Shown here: positions 17,178 through 25,067 of the stretch, piece after piece
Layout of the letters: the number at the start of each line of letters is the position of its first letter
Position numbering within the stretch: the first letter of the stretch is position 1
Source of the DNA: Streptomyces sp. R28
Lineage (GTDB): Bacteria; Actinomycetota; Actinomycetes; Streptomycetales; Streptomycetaceae
Assembly: GCF_041052385.1 (NCBI RefSeq)
Contig: NZ_CP163439.1
Location: 5,879,001 to 5,943,000, forward strand
DNA: 64,000 nucleotides
Direction of reading: 5' to 3'
The notes under the pieces: model-generated
Seen by the model: the letters and a program-made list of their open reading frames with translations, nothing else
Databases searched by the model: none
Told to the model about the DNA's origin: nothing
Made by a program: the position numbers and the translations under genes

Positions 17178-17641
17178 GCGCGGTCGAGGCGACCCTCGCC
17201 GAGCTGGGCCTGACGCTCCCGGAGGTGGTGCCTCCGCTGGCCGCGTACCAGCCGGCCGTGCAGTCGGGCGTGTACGTCTACACCGCCGGCCAGCTCCCCA
17301 TGGTGCAGGGCAAGCTTCCTGTCACCGGCAAGGTGGGCGCGGAGGTCACGCCGGAGGAGGCCAAGGAACTGGCGCGTACGTGCGCGCTGAACGCTCTGGC
17401 CGCCGTCAAGTCCGTCGTGGGCGACCTGGACCGCATCGCCCGCGTGGTGAAGGTGGTGGGCTTCGTGGCATCGGCCACGGACTTCACCGGCCAACCGGGC
17501 GTCATCAACGGCGCGAGCGAACTCCTGGCCGAGGTCCTCGGCGACAAGGGCGTCCACGCGCGCAGCGCCGTGGGCGTGGCCGTGCTTCCGCTGGACGCGC
17601 CGGTGGAGGTCGAGGTCCAGGTGGAGCTGACGGAGGCGTAG
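17174..17641 (+). CDS. RidA-family enamine/imine deaminase
   Basis: 155 residues of the YjgF/YER057c/UK114 fold: LPPVVPPLAAYQ-like opening, GVYVYTAGQLPMVQG, EEAKELARTCALNALAAVKSV and the family end ARSAVGVAVLPLDAPVEVEV, whose first Arg is the conserved substrate-binding arginine position. RidA enzymes hydrolyse reactive 2-aminoacrylate and related imines before they damage PLP enzymes. This longer subgroup is common in actinobacteria and its exact substrate is not known. It is translationally coupled to the preceding small gene. Confidence 0.88.
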   Translation: MSAVEATLAELGLTLPEVVPPLAAYQPAVQSGVYVYTAGQLPMVQGKLPVTGKVGAEVTPEEAKELARTCALNALAAVKSVVGDLDRIARVVKVVGFVASATDFTGQPGVINGASELLAEVLGDKGVHARSAVGVAVLPLDAPVEVEVQVELTEA

Positions 17642-17720
17642 GCCTTGGGTGGTGGGGGCGGCGTACCCCAGCCGGAAAAATGAGCCGCCCCCCGACCTCC
17701 CGGCAGGGCACAGTGGCCCC

Positions 17721-18548
17721 ATGGCCGAAACCGCTCCTTGCAGAGGGCTCGACGCTCAGGGGTACATCGCGCGCGAAGGCTCCCTCGCGCGCGTTCCCCA
17801 CGACTTCCGGCCGGTCGTCGCCACCGCGCGCGACCGCCTGGTGGATGTGTTCGAGGCGCGGATGCACAGCGCCTATCTCTACGGCTCGATTCCGCGCGGC
17901 ACCGCGCGCGTGGGGCGCAGCGACCTGGATCTGCTGGTCGCCCTGCACGCGGAGCCGACCGAGGCGGACCGGACGGACGCGCGCGTGCTCGACGCGGCGC
18001 TGGACAAGGAGTTCGCGCAGATCGACGGGGCCGGGACGCTGCTGGACAGTCGCAGGCGGCTGCTGAGCGACCTGGAGACGTACGACCTCGGGTGGTTCGT
18101 CGCCTGCCTCTGTACGCCCCTGCTCGGGGAGGATCTCGCCGAGTACCTGCCGCGCTACCGCCCCGACACGCTGCTCGCGCGCGAGACCAACGGCGATCTC
18201 GGCCTTCTGCTGCCTCGGTGGCGCGAGCGGATCGACGACGCCGACGACAGTGAGGACGCACGCAGGCCGTTGGTGCGGTTCATGTCGCGGCGTCTGGTGC
18301 GGACCGGGTTCACCCTTGTCATGCCCCGCTGGGGCGGGTGGACCAGCGATCTGCGGGAGATGGCGGAGGCGTTCGCGGCGTACTACCCGGCACAGGCCGA
18401 GCAGATGCGGGTGGCGGCCGCTCTCGGGTACGAGCCGACGGGCGACGCGGGCATCCTCCGGTCGTACGTCGAGGACCTCGGGCCGTGGCTCGTGGACGAG
18501 TACGCGCGCGTGCACGGGGTCAAAGCGCCGCGGCCTCAGGAGGCGTAG
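17721..18548 (+). CDS. nucleotidyltransferase-domain protein
   Basis: 275 residues from the ATG at 17721 (MAETAPCRG). The minimal nucleotidyltransferase signature GSIPRGTARVGRSDLDLLV spans about residues 55-73: GS, then a DxD pair that binds metal. The rest is helical, with a conserved block PRWGGWTSDLREMAEAFAAYYP. Related proteins include antibiotic adenylyltransferases and toxin-antitoxin MNT proteins, but no HEPN partner lies nearby, and the substrate is unknown. The true start could be the upstream in-frame GTG/ATG near 17649. It converges with the hydrolase gene, 7 bp between stops. Confidence 0.8.
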   Translation: MAETAPCRGLDAQGYIAREGSLARVPHDFRPVVATARDRLVDVFEARMHSAYLYGSIPRGTARVGRSDLDLLVALHAEPTEADRTDARVLDAALDKEFAQIDGAGTLLDSRRRLLSDLETYDLGWFVACLCTPLLGEDLAEYLPRYRPDTLLARETNGDLGLLLPRWRERIDDADDSEDARRPLVRFMSRRLVRTGFTLVMPRWGGWTSDLREMAEAFAAYYPAQAEQMRVAAALGYEPTGDAGILRSYVEDLGPWLVDEYARVHGVKAPRPQEA

Positions 18549-18555
18549 TCACGGG

Positions 18556-19386
18556 CTAGATGAGGCCGTGCTCCTCCAGGTAGTCCAGCTGCGCCCGCAC
18601 CGACAACTCCGCCGCCGGCCACAAGGAGCGGTCCACGTCCGCGTACACGTGGGCGACGACCTCGGCAGGCGTGCCGTAGCCGTCCTCGACGGCCGTCTCG
18701 ACCTGGGCGAGGCGGTGGGCACGGTGGGCGAGGTAGAACTCGACGGCGCCCTGGGCGTCCTCCAGGACCGGCCCGTGGCCGGGGAGGACGATGTGCACGC
18801 CGTCGTCGACCGTGAGGGACCTGAGCCGCCGCAGCGTGTCCAGGTAGTCGCCCAGACGGCCGTCGGGGTGCGCCACGACCGTCGTACCGCGGCCCAGGAT
18901 CGTGTCGCCGGTCAGGACGGCGCGGTCGGCCGGGAGGTGGAAGGAGAGGGAGTCGGCGGTGTGGCCCGGCGTCGGAACGACGCGCAGCTCCAGCCCGCCG
19001 ACGTCGACCACGTCCCCGGCCGCCAGTCCCTCGTCGCCGAGCCGGAGCGCCGGGTCGAGGGCACGCACGCGCGTGCCGGTCAGCTCGGCGAAGCGGACGG
19101 CGCCCTCGGCGTGGTCCGGGTGGCCGTGCGTGAGCAGGGTCAGGGCGACGCGCTTGCCGGACTTCTCGGCCGTGTCGATGACGTTGCGCAGGTGTCCCTC
19201 GTCCAGCGGGCCCGGGTCGACGACGACGGCGAGGTCGGAATCCGGCTCGGCCAGGAGCCAGGTGTTGGTGCCGTCCAGGGTCATCGCGGAGGGGTTGGGC
19301 GCGAGGACGTTGACGGCGCGGGGGGTGGCGGGGCCGGAGAGGACCCCGCCTCGCGGCTGGCCGGGGAGGGCTGCTGCGTCCGTCAT
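18556..19386 (-). CDS. metallo-beta-lactamase-fold hydrolase
   Basis: 276 residues. The zinc-binding signature THGHPDHAEG is near residue 86, with later ligands in TPGHTADSLSF and LTGDTILG (Asp) and a C-terminal LPGHGPV. The layout matches LACTB2/glyoxalase-II-like hydrolases: GTNTWLL near the N-terminus and a C-terminal helical region with AELSVRAQLDYLEEHGLI. LACTB2 relatives are endoribonucleases, others thioesterases; I cannot decide. The ATG at 19386 has GGAAGG upstream. It follows a Nudix gene, 67 bp apart and on the same strand, so the two are probably co-transcribed, as in other Streptomyces. Confidence 0.85.
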   Translation of the reverse strand: MTDAAALPGQPRGGVLSGPATPRAVNVLAPNPSAMTLDGTNTWLLAEPDSDLAVVVDPGPLDEGHLRNVIDTAEKSGKRVALTLLTHGHPDHAEGAVRFAELTGTRVRALDPALRLGDEGLAAGDVVDVGGLELRVVPTPGHTADSLSFHLPADRAVLTGDTILGRGTTVVAHPDGRLGDYLDTLRRLRSLTVDDGVHIVLPGHGPVLEDAQGAVEFYLAHRAHRLAQVETAVEDGYGTPAEVVAHVYADVDRSLWPAAELSVRAQLDYLEEHGLI

Positions 19387-19453
19387 ACGAAGGGGCCTTC
19401 CGGGGCTGAGGGCGGTGCGGGGACTGAGGGCGTTGCGGGGAGGGGGCGCGGGG

Positions 19454-20320
19454 TCATGCGGGGGCCCCGCCGGACGGGATGTGCTTGGTGAACTCGTCGT
19501 GGCCCGGCCAGGAGAGCACGATCTCGCCGTCATCGAGGCGGGCCTGTGCCAGTACGGCGGTCAGGTCCCGGTCAGGGGCGGCGGCGAGGGCGTGGGCGGC
19601 GCTGTCGTACGGGGTCAGCTGGCGAAGGGTCGCGATGGTGGGCGGCATCATCAACAGCTCGCCCTTGTCGTAGGAGGCTGCGGCGTCGGCGGGCCGGATC
19701 CACACCGTACGGTCGGCCTCGGTGGAGGCGTTGCGGGTGCGCTGACCCTCCGGGAGGGCGGCGACGAAGAACCACGTGTCGTAGCGGCGGGGCTCGAACT
19801 CCGGAGTGATCCAGCGGGTCCAGGCGCCCAGGAGGTCCGAACGCAGGGCCAGTCCCCGGCGGTCCAGGAACTCGGCGAACGACAGGTCCCGGGCGACCAA
19901 GCCGGCCCGGTCGGCCTCCCAGTCCTCGCCTGTGGTGTCGCCGACGACGGAAGCGTCGGTGGGCCCGGCGAGCAGGACACCCGCCTCCTCGTACGTCTCC
20001 CGTACCGCCGCACAGACGATCGCCTGGGCCGCCGCCTCGTCGACGCCGAGCCTCTGTGCCCACCACGCGCGCGTGGGGCCCGCCCAGCGGATCCGATGCT
20101 CGTCGCGGGGATCGACGCCGCCACCGGGGTAGGCGTACGCGCCGCCGGCGAAGGCCATGGAGGCGCGGCGGCGCAGCATGTGCACGGCTGGGCCGGAGTC
20201 GGTGTCCCTGAGCAGCATGACGGTGGCCGCGCGCTTCGGAACGACGGGGGTGAGGCTTCCTTCCGCGAGCGCACGGATGCGGTCCGGCCACTCCGGTGGG
20301 TACCACTGCCCGTTTGCCAT
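19454..20320 (-). CDS. Nudix hydrolase with split Nudix box (NUDT19-like)
   Basis: 288 residues. MANGQWYPPEWPDRI is followed by ATVMLLRD, then RRRASMAFAGGAYAYPGGGVDP. The catalytic half RETYEEAGVLL appears about 35 residues later rather than directly after the glycines, because of an inserted helical segment (AWWAQRLGVDEAAAQA). That insertion is typical of the NUDT19/RP2p group, which cleaves CoA or related diphosphates. The C-terminal half includes WITPEFEPRRYDTWFFVA, also family-typical. The ATG at 20320 is preferred because conservation starts at its Met. Confidence 0.85.
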   Translation of the reverse strand: MANGQWYPPEWPDRIRALAEGSLTPVVPKRAATVMLLRDTDSGPAVHMLRRRASMAFAGGAYAYPGGGVDPRDEHRIRWAGPTRAWWAQRLGVDEAAAQAIVCAAVRETYEEAGVLLAGPTDASVVGDTTGEDWEADRAGLVARDLSFAEFLDRRGLALRSDLLGAWTRWITPEFEPRRYDTWFFVAALPEGQRTRNASTEADRTVWIRPADAAASYDKGELLMMPPTIATLRQLTPYDSAAHALAAAPDRDLTAVLAQARLDDGEIVLSWPGHDEFTKHIPSGGAPA

Positions 20321-20372
20321 GGGCGGAGGCTATCTCTTGGTGCGTGGATGTTCGAGGGGGGCCGAATACAGC

Positions 20373-20403
20373 GGGGTCCCGCCTCGCAGTGAGACGGGAC
20401 CCC
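20373..20403 (-). terminator. terminator of crp
   Basis: GGGGTCCCG at 20373-20381 pairs with CGGGACCCC at 20395-20403, with an extra CTC/GAG helix inside the loop. It lies 60 bp beyond the crp stop on the minus strand. Confidence 0.7.
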
Positions 20404-20462
20404 GGCGTCGTATGACTGGACGCTGACCGGACGTGCTGACCGGACGCGTGGCTGGAAAGCGC

Positions 20463-21137
20463 CTAGCGCGACCGCTTGGCCAGCCGCTCCACGTCGAGCA
20501 GGATCACCGCACGCGCCTCCAGGCGGAGCCACCCACGCTGCGCGAAGTCGGCCAGCGCCTTGTTGACCGTCTCGCGGGACGCGCCGACCAGCTGGGCCAG
20601 CTCCTCCTGGGTGAGGTCGTGGACGACGTGGATGCCCTCTTCGGACTGCACGCCGAAGCGGCGGGAGAGGTCGAGGAGCGCGCGGGCCACACGACCGGGG
20701 ACGTCCGAGAAGACGAGGTCGGACATCGCGTCGTTGGTGCGGCGCAGACGGCGCGCGACCGCGCGCAGCAGCGCGGTTGCCACCTCGGGGCGGGCGTTCA
20801 GCCAGGGCTGGAGGTCGCCGTGGCCCAGAGCCAGCAGCTTGACCTCGGTCAGCGCGGTGGCGGTCGCCGTGCGCGGGCCCGGGTCGAAGAGGGACAGCTC
20901 GCCGATGAGCTCGCTGGGGCCGACGACTGCCAGCATGTTCTCGCGGCCGTCGGGTGAGGTGCGGTGGAGCTTCACCTTGCCCTCGGTGACGACGTAGAGC
21001 CGGTCACCGGGGTCGCCCTCGTGGAACAGGGAGTCACCGCGTGCGAGGGTCACCTCACTCATGGAGGCGCGGAGCTCCGCGGACTGCTCGTCATCGAGCG
21101 CCGCAAAGAGCGGGTTGCGCCGCAGAACGTCGTCCAC
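20463..21137 (-). CDS. crp: cAMP receptor protein-type regulator Crp
   Basis: 224 residues, the same length as S. coelicolor Crp. The cyclic-nucleotide fold includes GDSLFHEGDPGDRLYVV and the phosphate-binding cassette GELSLFDPGPRTATAT. The C-terminal helix-turn-helix is LTQEELAQLVGASRETVNKA, whose second helix reads DNA. In Streptomyces, Crp controls germination, growth and antibiotic production. The GTG at 21137 is chosen: AAGGAGAGA lies just upstream and the protein then begins MDDVLRRNPLF. It is divergent from nth with about 200 bp between, where its promoter should be. Confidence 0.95.
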   Translation of the reverse strand: MDDVLRRNPLFAALDDEQSAELRASMSEVTLARGDSLFHEGDPGDRLYVVTEGKVKLHRTSPDGRENMLAVVGPSELIGELSLFDPGPRTATATALTEVKLLALGHGDLQPWLNARPEVATALLRAVARRLRRTNDAMSDLVFSDVPGRVARALLDLSRRFGVQSEEGIHVVHDLTQEELAQLVGASRETVNKALADFAQRGWLRLEARAVILLDVERLAKRSR

Positions 21138-21341
21138 GAGTTCTCTCCTTGTCGACCTGCTCAGGGGATGTCTCCCCTGCGTACCAGGGGACCGTGCTCC
21201 CCATTTTGCCGGACCGTCCAAACAGTGTGATCTGTCACAAGGATGCCGCACAGGTGTCCCGAGGTAAGCGGCAGGGGTCCAATTGGGGGCCGATCTTCAG
21301 GGTCCGGGGCGGATGTCAGTGTCGGGCTTTAGGCTGGCCGG

Positions 21342-22505
21342 GTGTCCAAATCGCCGGTGAGAGCACAGGCCAAGGGGGCTGGGCGGGTGGTTGCACGTCG
21401 CGATTCCGCTGTGGGCGAACAGGTCCCTGGTGGCGGAGGGAAAACGGCAAAAGCGGCGAAAGGGGCGCTGGATGAGGCGTCGGTGGGTGGCGAGAAAGCG
21501 GCGGTGAAGAAGTCGGCGGCCGCGAAGAAGACCGCGCCGGTGAAGAAGGCCGCGGCTGCGAAGAAGGCCGCGCCTGCGAAGAAGACGGCGGCGGCCAAGA
21601 AGACGGCGGTTGCGAAAAAGGTGTCCACAAAGAAGGCGATCGCCAAGAAACCCGCCATCGCCCCGATAAAGGCCACCGCCGCAGTAAAGGGTGCCTCCCC
21701 CGTCAAAACCGTCACTCCGAAGCCCCCCACGGCCGAGTCCCGCACCGCCCTCGTGCGCCGAGCCCGCCGTATCAACCGCGAACTCGCCGAGGTCTTCCCG
21801 TACGCCCACCCCGAGCTGGACTTCGACAACCCCTTCCAGCTCCTGGTCGCCACGGTCCTGTCCGCCCAGACCACCGACCTGCGCGTCAACCAGACGACTC
21901 CCGCGCTGTTCGCCAAGTACCCCACCCCCGAGGACCTGGCCGCCGCCAACCCCGAGGAGGTCGAGGAGATCCTCCGTCCGTGCGGTTTCTTCCGGGCCAA
22001 GACCAAGTCGGTCATGGGCCTGTCGAAGTCGCTGGTGGAGAACCACGGTGGCGAGGTCCCGGGCCACCTGGAGGACCTGGTCAAGCTGCCCGGCGTCGGC
22101 CGCAAGACGGCCTTCGTGGTTCTCGGTAACGCCTTCGGCCGCCCCGGCATCACCGTGGACACGCACTTCCAGCGGCTCGTGCGGCGCTGGCAGTGGACCG
22201 AGCAGACCGACCCCGACAAGATCGAGGCCGAGATCGGCGCGCTGTTCCCCAAGAGCGACTGGACGGATCTCTCGCACCACGTGATCTGGCACGGCCGGCG
22301 TATCTGTCACGCCCGCAAGCCCGCGTGCGGCGCCTGTCCCATCGCGCCGCTCTGCCCGGCGTACGGCGAGGGCGAGACGGACCCGGAGAAGGCGACGAAG
22401 CTCCTCAAGTACGAGAAGGGCGGCTTCCCCGGCCAACGCCTCAAGCCCCCGCAGTCCTACCTGGACGCGGGCGGCAAGCCGGCCCTGCCCCTGGGGGCCG
22501 GATGA
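21342..22505 (+). CDS. nth: endonuclease III with histone-H1-like N-terminal extension
   Basis: 387 residues. The last 250 are a normal endonuclease III, a DNA glycosylase/AP lyase for oxidised pyrimidines. The helix-hairpin-helix LPGVGRKTA near residue 250 carries the catalytic Lys, GITVDTHF the catalytic Asp, and a [4Fe-4S] cluster is bound by Cys in CHARKPACGACPIAPLC (C-x6-C-x2-C-x5-C). The first 135 residues are extra, rich in Lys and Ala (AAKKTAPVKKAAAAKKAAPA), as in histone H1 and the tail of this organism's TopA. The GTG at 21342 is the first start; a start near residue 136 would give the bare enzyme. Codon use across the tail is normal. Confidence 0.9.
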   Translation: MSKSPVRAQAKGAGRVVARRDSAVGEQVPGGGGKTAKAAKGALDEASVGGEKAAVKKSAAAKKTAPVKKAAAAKKAAPAKKTAAAKKTAVAKKVSTKKAIAKKPAIAPIKATAAVKGASPVKTVTPKPPTAESRTALVRRARRINRELAEVFPYAHPELDFDNPFQLLVATVLSAQTTDLRVNQTTPALFAKYPTPEDLAAANPEEVEEILRPCGFFRAKTKSVMGLSKSLVENHGGEVPGHLEDLVKLPGVGRKTAFVVLGNAFGRPGITVDTHFQRLVRRWQWTEQTDPDKIEAEIGALFPKSDWTDLSHHVIWHGRRICHARKPACGACPIAPLCPAYGEGETDPEKATKLLKYEKGGFPGQRLKPPQSYLDAGGKPALPLGAG

Positions 22506-22560
22506 CGGTGGGAACCGCAGGGGTCGGGGCGCTGCGACGCGGCCGCGCGGTCCGGGCGGG

Positions 22561-22700
22561 ACGGTTTGGGTGCCGGCCGGCGGGTGGTCGTACAGCCGGG
22601 GCGGGATGGTCCGGATGCCTGCCGGCGCACGGTCGTACAACCGGCGCGCAACCGTCCGGGTGCCTCCCGGCATGCGGCGGACGTACGGGACGGGCGGAAC
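22561..22700. repeat. three imperfect 45-bp tandem repeats in the nth-Nudix spacer
   Basis: Units start near 22561, 22606 and 22651 and share a pattern such as GGTCCGGATGCCTGCCGGCG followed by a GGTCGTACA block. Each unit is a multiple of three and stays open in frame on both strands (for example a 15-residue repeat MPAGGWSYSRGGMVR / MPAGARSYNRRATVR). I treat it as non-coding because the next gene has a clear start at 22750. Confidence 0.65.
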
Positions 22701-22749
22701 GATCCAGGTGTCGTCGGGCGTTGGAATCGGCAGGACGCAGGGGGTGGCG

Positions 22750-23445
22750 ATGACGCGCGCGAGTGGTACGCAGGACGGGCCGGTGGTGCTGAGCAAGGAC
22801 GGGCTGCCGGCCTGGCTGGCTCCGATGGTGCGGGTCGTGGAGACGGTCGAGCCGCTGCAGCTGAGCCGCTTCCTTCCGCCGGAGAGCGGGGCGGGGCGAC
22901 AGTCCGCCGTACTGGTCCTCTTCGGCGAGGGTGAGCGCGGGCCCGAGCTGCTGCTCATGGAGCGGGCCAGCTCACTGCGTTCGCACGCCGGCCAGCCCTC
23001 CTTCCCGGGCGGCGCCCTCGACCCCGAGGACGGTGACCCGAAGGCCGACGGGCCGCTGCGGGCCGCTCTGCGCGAGGCCGAGGAGGAGACCGGGCTCGAT
23101 CCGGGCGGCGTCCAGCTCTTCGGCGCGCTGCCCAAGCTGTACATCCCGGTCAGCGGCTTCGTCGTGACGCCCGTGCTGGGCTGGTGGCGTCGGCCGAGCC
23201 CGGTCGACGCCGTCGATCCGAACGAGACGGCGCGCGTCTTCACCGTCCCCGTGGCGGATCTCACGAACCCGGACAACCGCGCCACGACCGTCCACCCCAG
23301 CGGCCACCGAGGTCCGGCATTTCTGGTCGAATCGGCTCTGGTCTGGGGCTTCACAGCCGGGATCATCGACCGGCTGCTCCATTTCTCGGGCTGGGAGCGA
23401 CCTTGGGACCGGGAGAAGCAGGTCCCGCTCGACTGGCGGTCATGA
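22750..23445 (+). CDS. CoA-pyrophosphatase-type Nudix hydrolase
   Basis: 231 residues from the ATG at 22750, which has CAGGGGGTG upstream. The CoA-specific signature ERASSLRSHAGQPSFPGG precedes a Nudix box, ALDPEDGD...ALREAEEETGL, with a short insertion; REAEEETG holds the metal-binding glutamates. Members (NUDT7/NUDT8, YeaB) split CoA or its oxidised esters into 4'-phosphopantetheine and 3',5'-ADP. The C-terminal FLVESALVWGFTAGIIDRLL is family-typical. It is followed within 100 bp by the membrane protease gene on the same strand, a pairing also seen in mycobacteria. Confidence 0.9.
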   Translation: MTRASGTQDGPVVLSKDGLPAWLAPMVRVVETVEPLQLSRFLPPESGAGRQSAVLVLFGEGERGPELLLMERASSLRSHAGQPSFPGGALDPEDGDPKADGPLRAALREAEEETGLDPGGVQLFGALPKLYIPVSGFVVTPVLGWWRRPSPVDAVDPNETARVFTVPVADLTNPDNRATTVHPSGHRGPAFLVESALVWGFTAGIIDRLLHFSGWERPWDREKQVPLDWRS

Positions 23446-23544
23446 CAGGGTGTCTGCCGTGCTGTGTTGCCCGGGGTGCGCCCGCCCTCGGTCCCCGCGG
23501 CCGTTCTGTGGTGATCGGAAAGTGACGAGGCGAGGCCTGAAGCA

Positions 23545-24744
23545 GTGAACGTGGTGGACATCCTGTTGCTGGTCGCCGCCGTGTGGTTCGCGATCGTGGG
23601 CTATCGCCAGGGCTTCGTCGTCGGCATCCTCTCGGTGATCGGTTTCCTCGGCGGCGGTCTCGTGGCCGTGTACCTCCTTCCGGTCATCTGGGACGCGCTG
23701 ACCGACCACGCGGAGGTGAGCACGGCCGCCGCCGTGGTCGCGGTCGTCGTCGTCATCATCTGCGCCTCCGTCGGCCAGGCCTTGACCACCCACCTCGGCA
23801 ACAAGCTGCGCCGGTACATCACTTGGTCCCCGGCCCGCGCCCTGGACGCGACCGGCGGCGCCCTCGTCAACGTCCTCGCCATGCTCCTGGTGGCCTGGCT
23901 GATCGGCTCGGCCCTCGGGCAGACCACCCTGCCGGGGATGGGCAAGGAGGTCCGCAGCTCCAAGGTGCTGTTGGGCGTTTCCGAGGCCCTGCCCGACGAG
24001 GCCGACACCTGGTTCAAGGACTACACCTCGTTCCTTGCGCAGAACGGCTTCCCGCAGGTCTTCAGCCCGTTCGCCAACGAGCCGATCAAGGAGGTCGCGC
24101 CGCCCGACCCGGCCCTGGCTAACAGCCCGGTGGCGACCCGCGCCCAGCGCTCCATCGTCAAGGTCATGGGCACGGCGACGAGTTGCGGCAAGGTCCTGGA
24201 GGGCACCGGCTTCGTCTTCGCCGAGCGCCGGGTCATGACCAACGCGCATGTCGTCGGCGGCGTCGACGAACCCACCGTCCAGATAGGCGGCGAGGGCAAG
24301 AGGTACGACGCGACGGTCGTCCTCTACGACTGGGAGCGCGACATCGCCGTGCTCGACGTGCCGAACCTCAAGGCGCCCGCGCTGCAGTTCACGGCGACCG
24401 ACGCCGAGAGCGGCGACAGCGCGATCATCGCGGGCTTCCCGGAGAACGGCTCGTACGACGTGCGTGCCGCGCGGGTGCGCGGGCGCCTGCCGGCCAACGG
24501 CCCGGACATCTACCACCGCGGCACCGTGCACCGTGATGTCTACTCGCTGTACGCGACCGTCCGCCAGGGCAACTCCGGCGGCCCGCTGCTCACGCCTGAG
24601 GGCAAGGTGTACGGCGTGGTCTTCGCCAAGTCCCTCGACGACGCCGACACCGGTTACGCGCTCACCGCCGACGAGATCCAGGAGGACATCGTCAAGGGGC
24701 GTACCGCCAACCAGCAGGTGGACAGCGACAGCTGCGCGCTCTGA
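23545..24744 (+). CDS. MarP-type membrane serine protease
   Basis: 399 residues. The N-terminus is a CvpA-like four-helix membrane domain (VVDILLLVAAVWFAIVGYRQGF and following helices to about residue 135). A short linker leads to a chymotrypsin-fold protease outside the membrane. The catalytic triad is visible: His in TNAHVVGG (about 234), Asp in WERDIAVLDV (about 265) and Ser in RQGNSGGPLL (about 343). The mycobacterial homologue MarP/Rv3671c protects against acid and oxidative stress by activating a wall hydrolase; the Streptomyces target is unknown. Two Cys (SCGKVL and SCAL) could form a disulfide. The GTG at 23545 gives MNVVDILLL. Confidence 0.93.
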   Translation: MNVVDILLLVAAVWFAIVGYRQGFVVGILSVIGFLGGGLVAVYLLPVIWDALTDHAEVSTAAAVVAVVVVIICASVGQALTTHLGNKLRRYITWSPARALDATGGALVNVLAMLLVAWLIGSALGQTTLPGMGKEVRSSKVLLGVSEALPDEADTWFKDYTSFLAQNGFPQVFSPFANEPIKEVAPPDPALANSPVATRAQRSIVKVMGTATSCGKVLEGTGFVFAERRVMTNAHVVGGVDEPTVQIGGEGKRYDATVVLYDWERDIAVLDVPNLKAPALQFTATDAESGDSAIIAGFPENGSYDVRAARVRGRLPANGPDIYHRGTVHRDVYSLYATVRQGNSGGPLLTPEGKVYGVVFAKSLDDADTGYALTADEIQEDIVKGRTANQQVDSDSCAL

Positions 24745-24757
24745 CGGCCGGTCGAGG

Positions 24758-24940
24758 TCAGGTGCGCGGGTGGCGCAGGCGCACCGAGACCCAGCGGGCC
24801 CGGCGGCGCAGAATGCGCGGAATGCCCACCCGGGGGTCTGCGCCCGGCGCCTGCGGGGCGCTGCCTCGCTGGTGAGGGCTCAGCCCACTGGCCGAGCGGC
24901 GGTTGCGTGCTGCGTCACTGTAGTCGTGCGTCCAGCCCAT
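24758..24940 (-). CDS. possible 60-residue basic protein
   Basis: The ATG at 24940 opens a frame with about 80 % GC at third positions, unlike chance frames here: MGWTHDYSDAARNRRSASGL and a C-terminus rich in Arg (ILRRRARWVSVRLRHP). It has no recognised domain. It is co-directional with, and 127 bp after, the hydrolase gene at 25068. In that 127-bp gap the motif GCCAATTG occurs twice. The call rests on composition alone. Confidence 0.4.
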   Translation of the reverse strand: MGWTHDYSDAARNRRSASGLSPHQRGSAPQAPGADPRVGIPRILRRRARWVSVRLRHPRT

Positions 24941-25067
24941 ACCCCGACGTCTGCCCCTGCCCCAAGGTCGATAACCGCCCCCAGGGCGCCCAATTGGCCT
25001 ATGCGCCGGGCAATTGGCTGTTCGTAGGACACGCGTTCAGTTCCGGATACCGGGCGCATCGGCGCGG

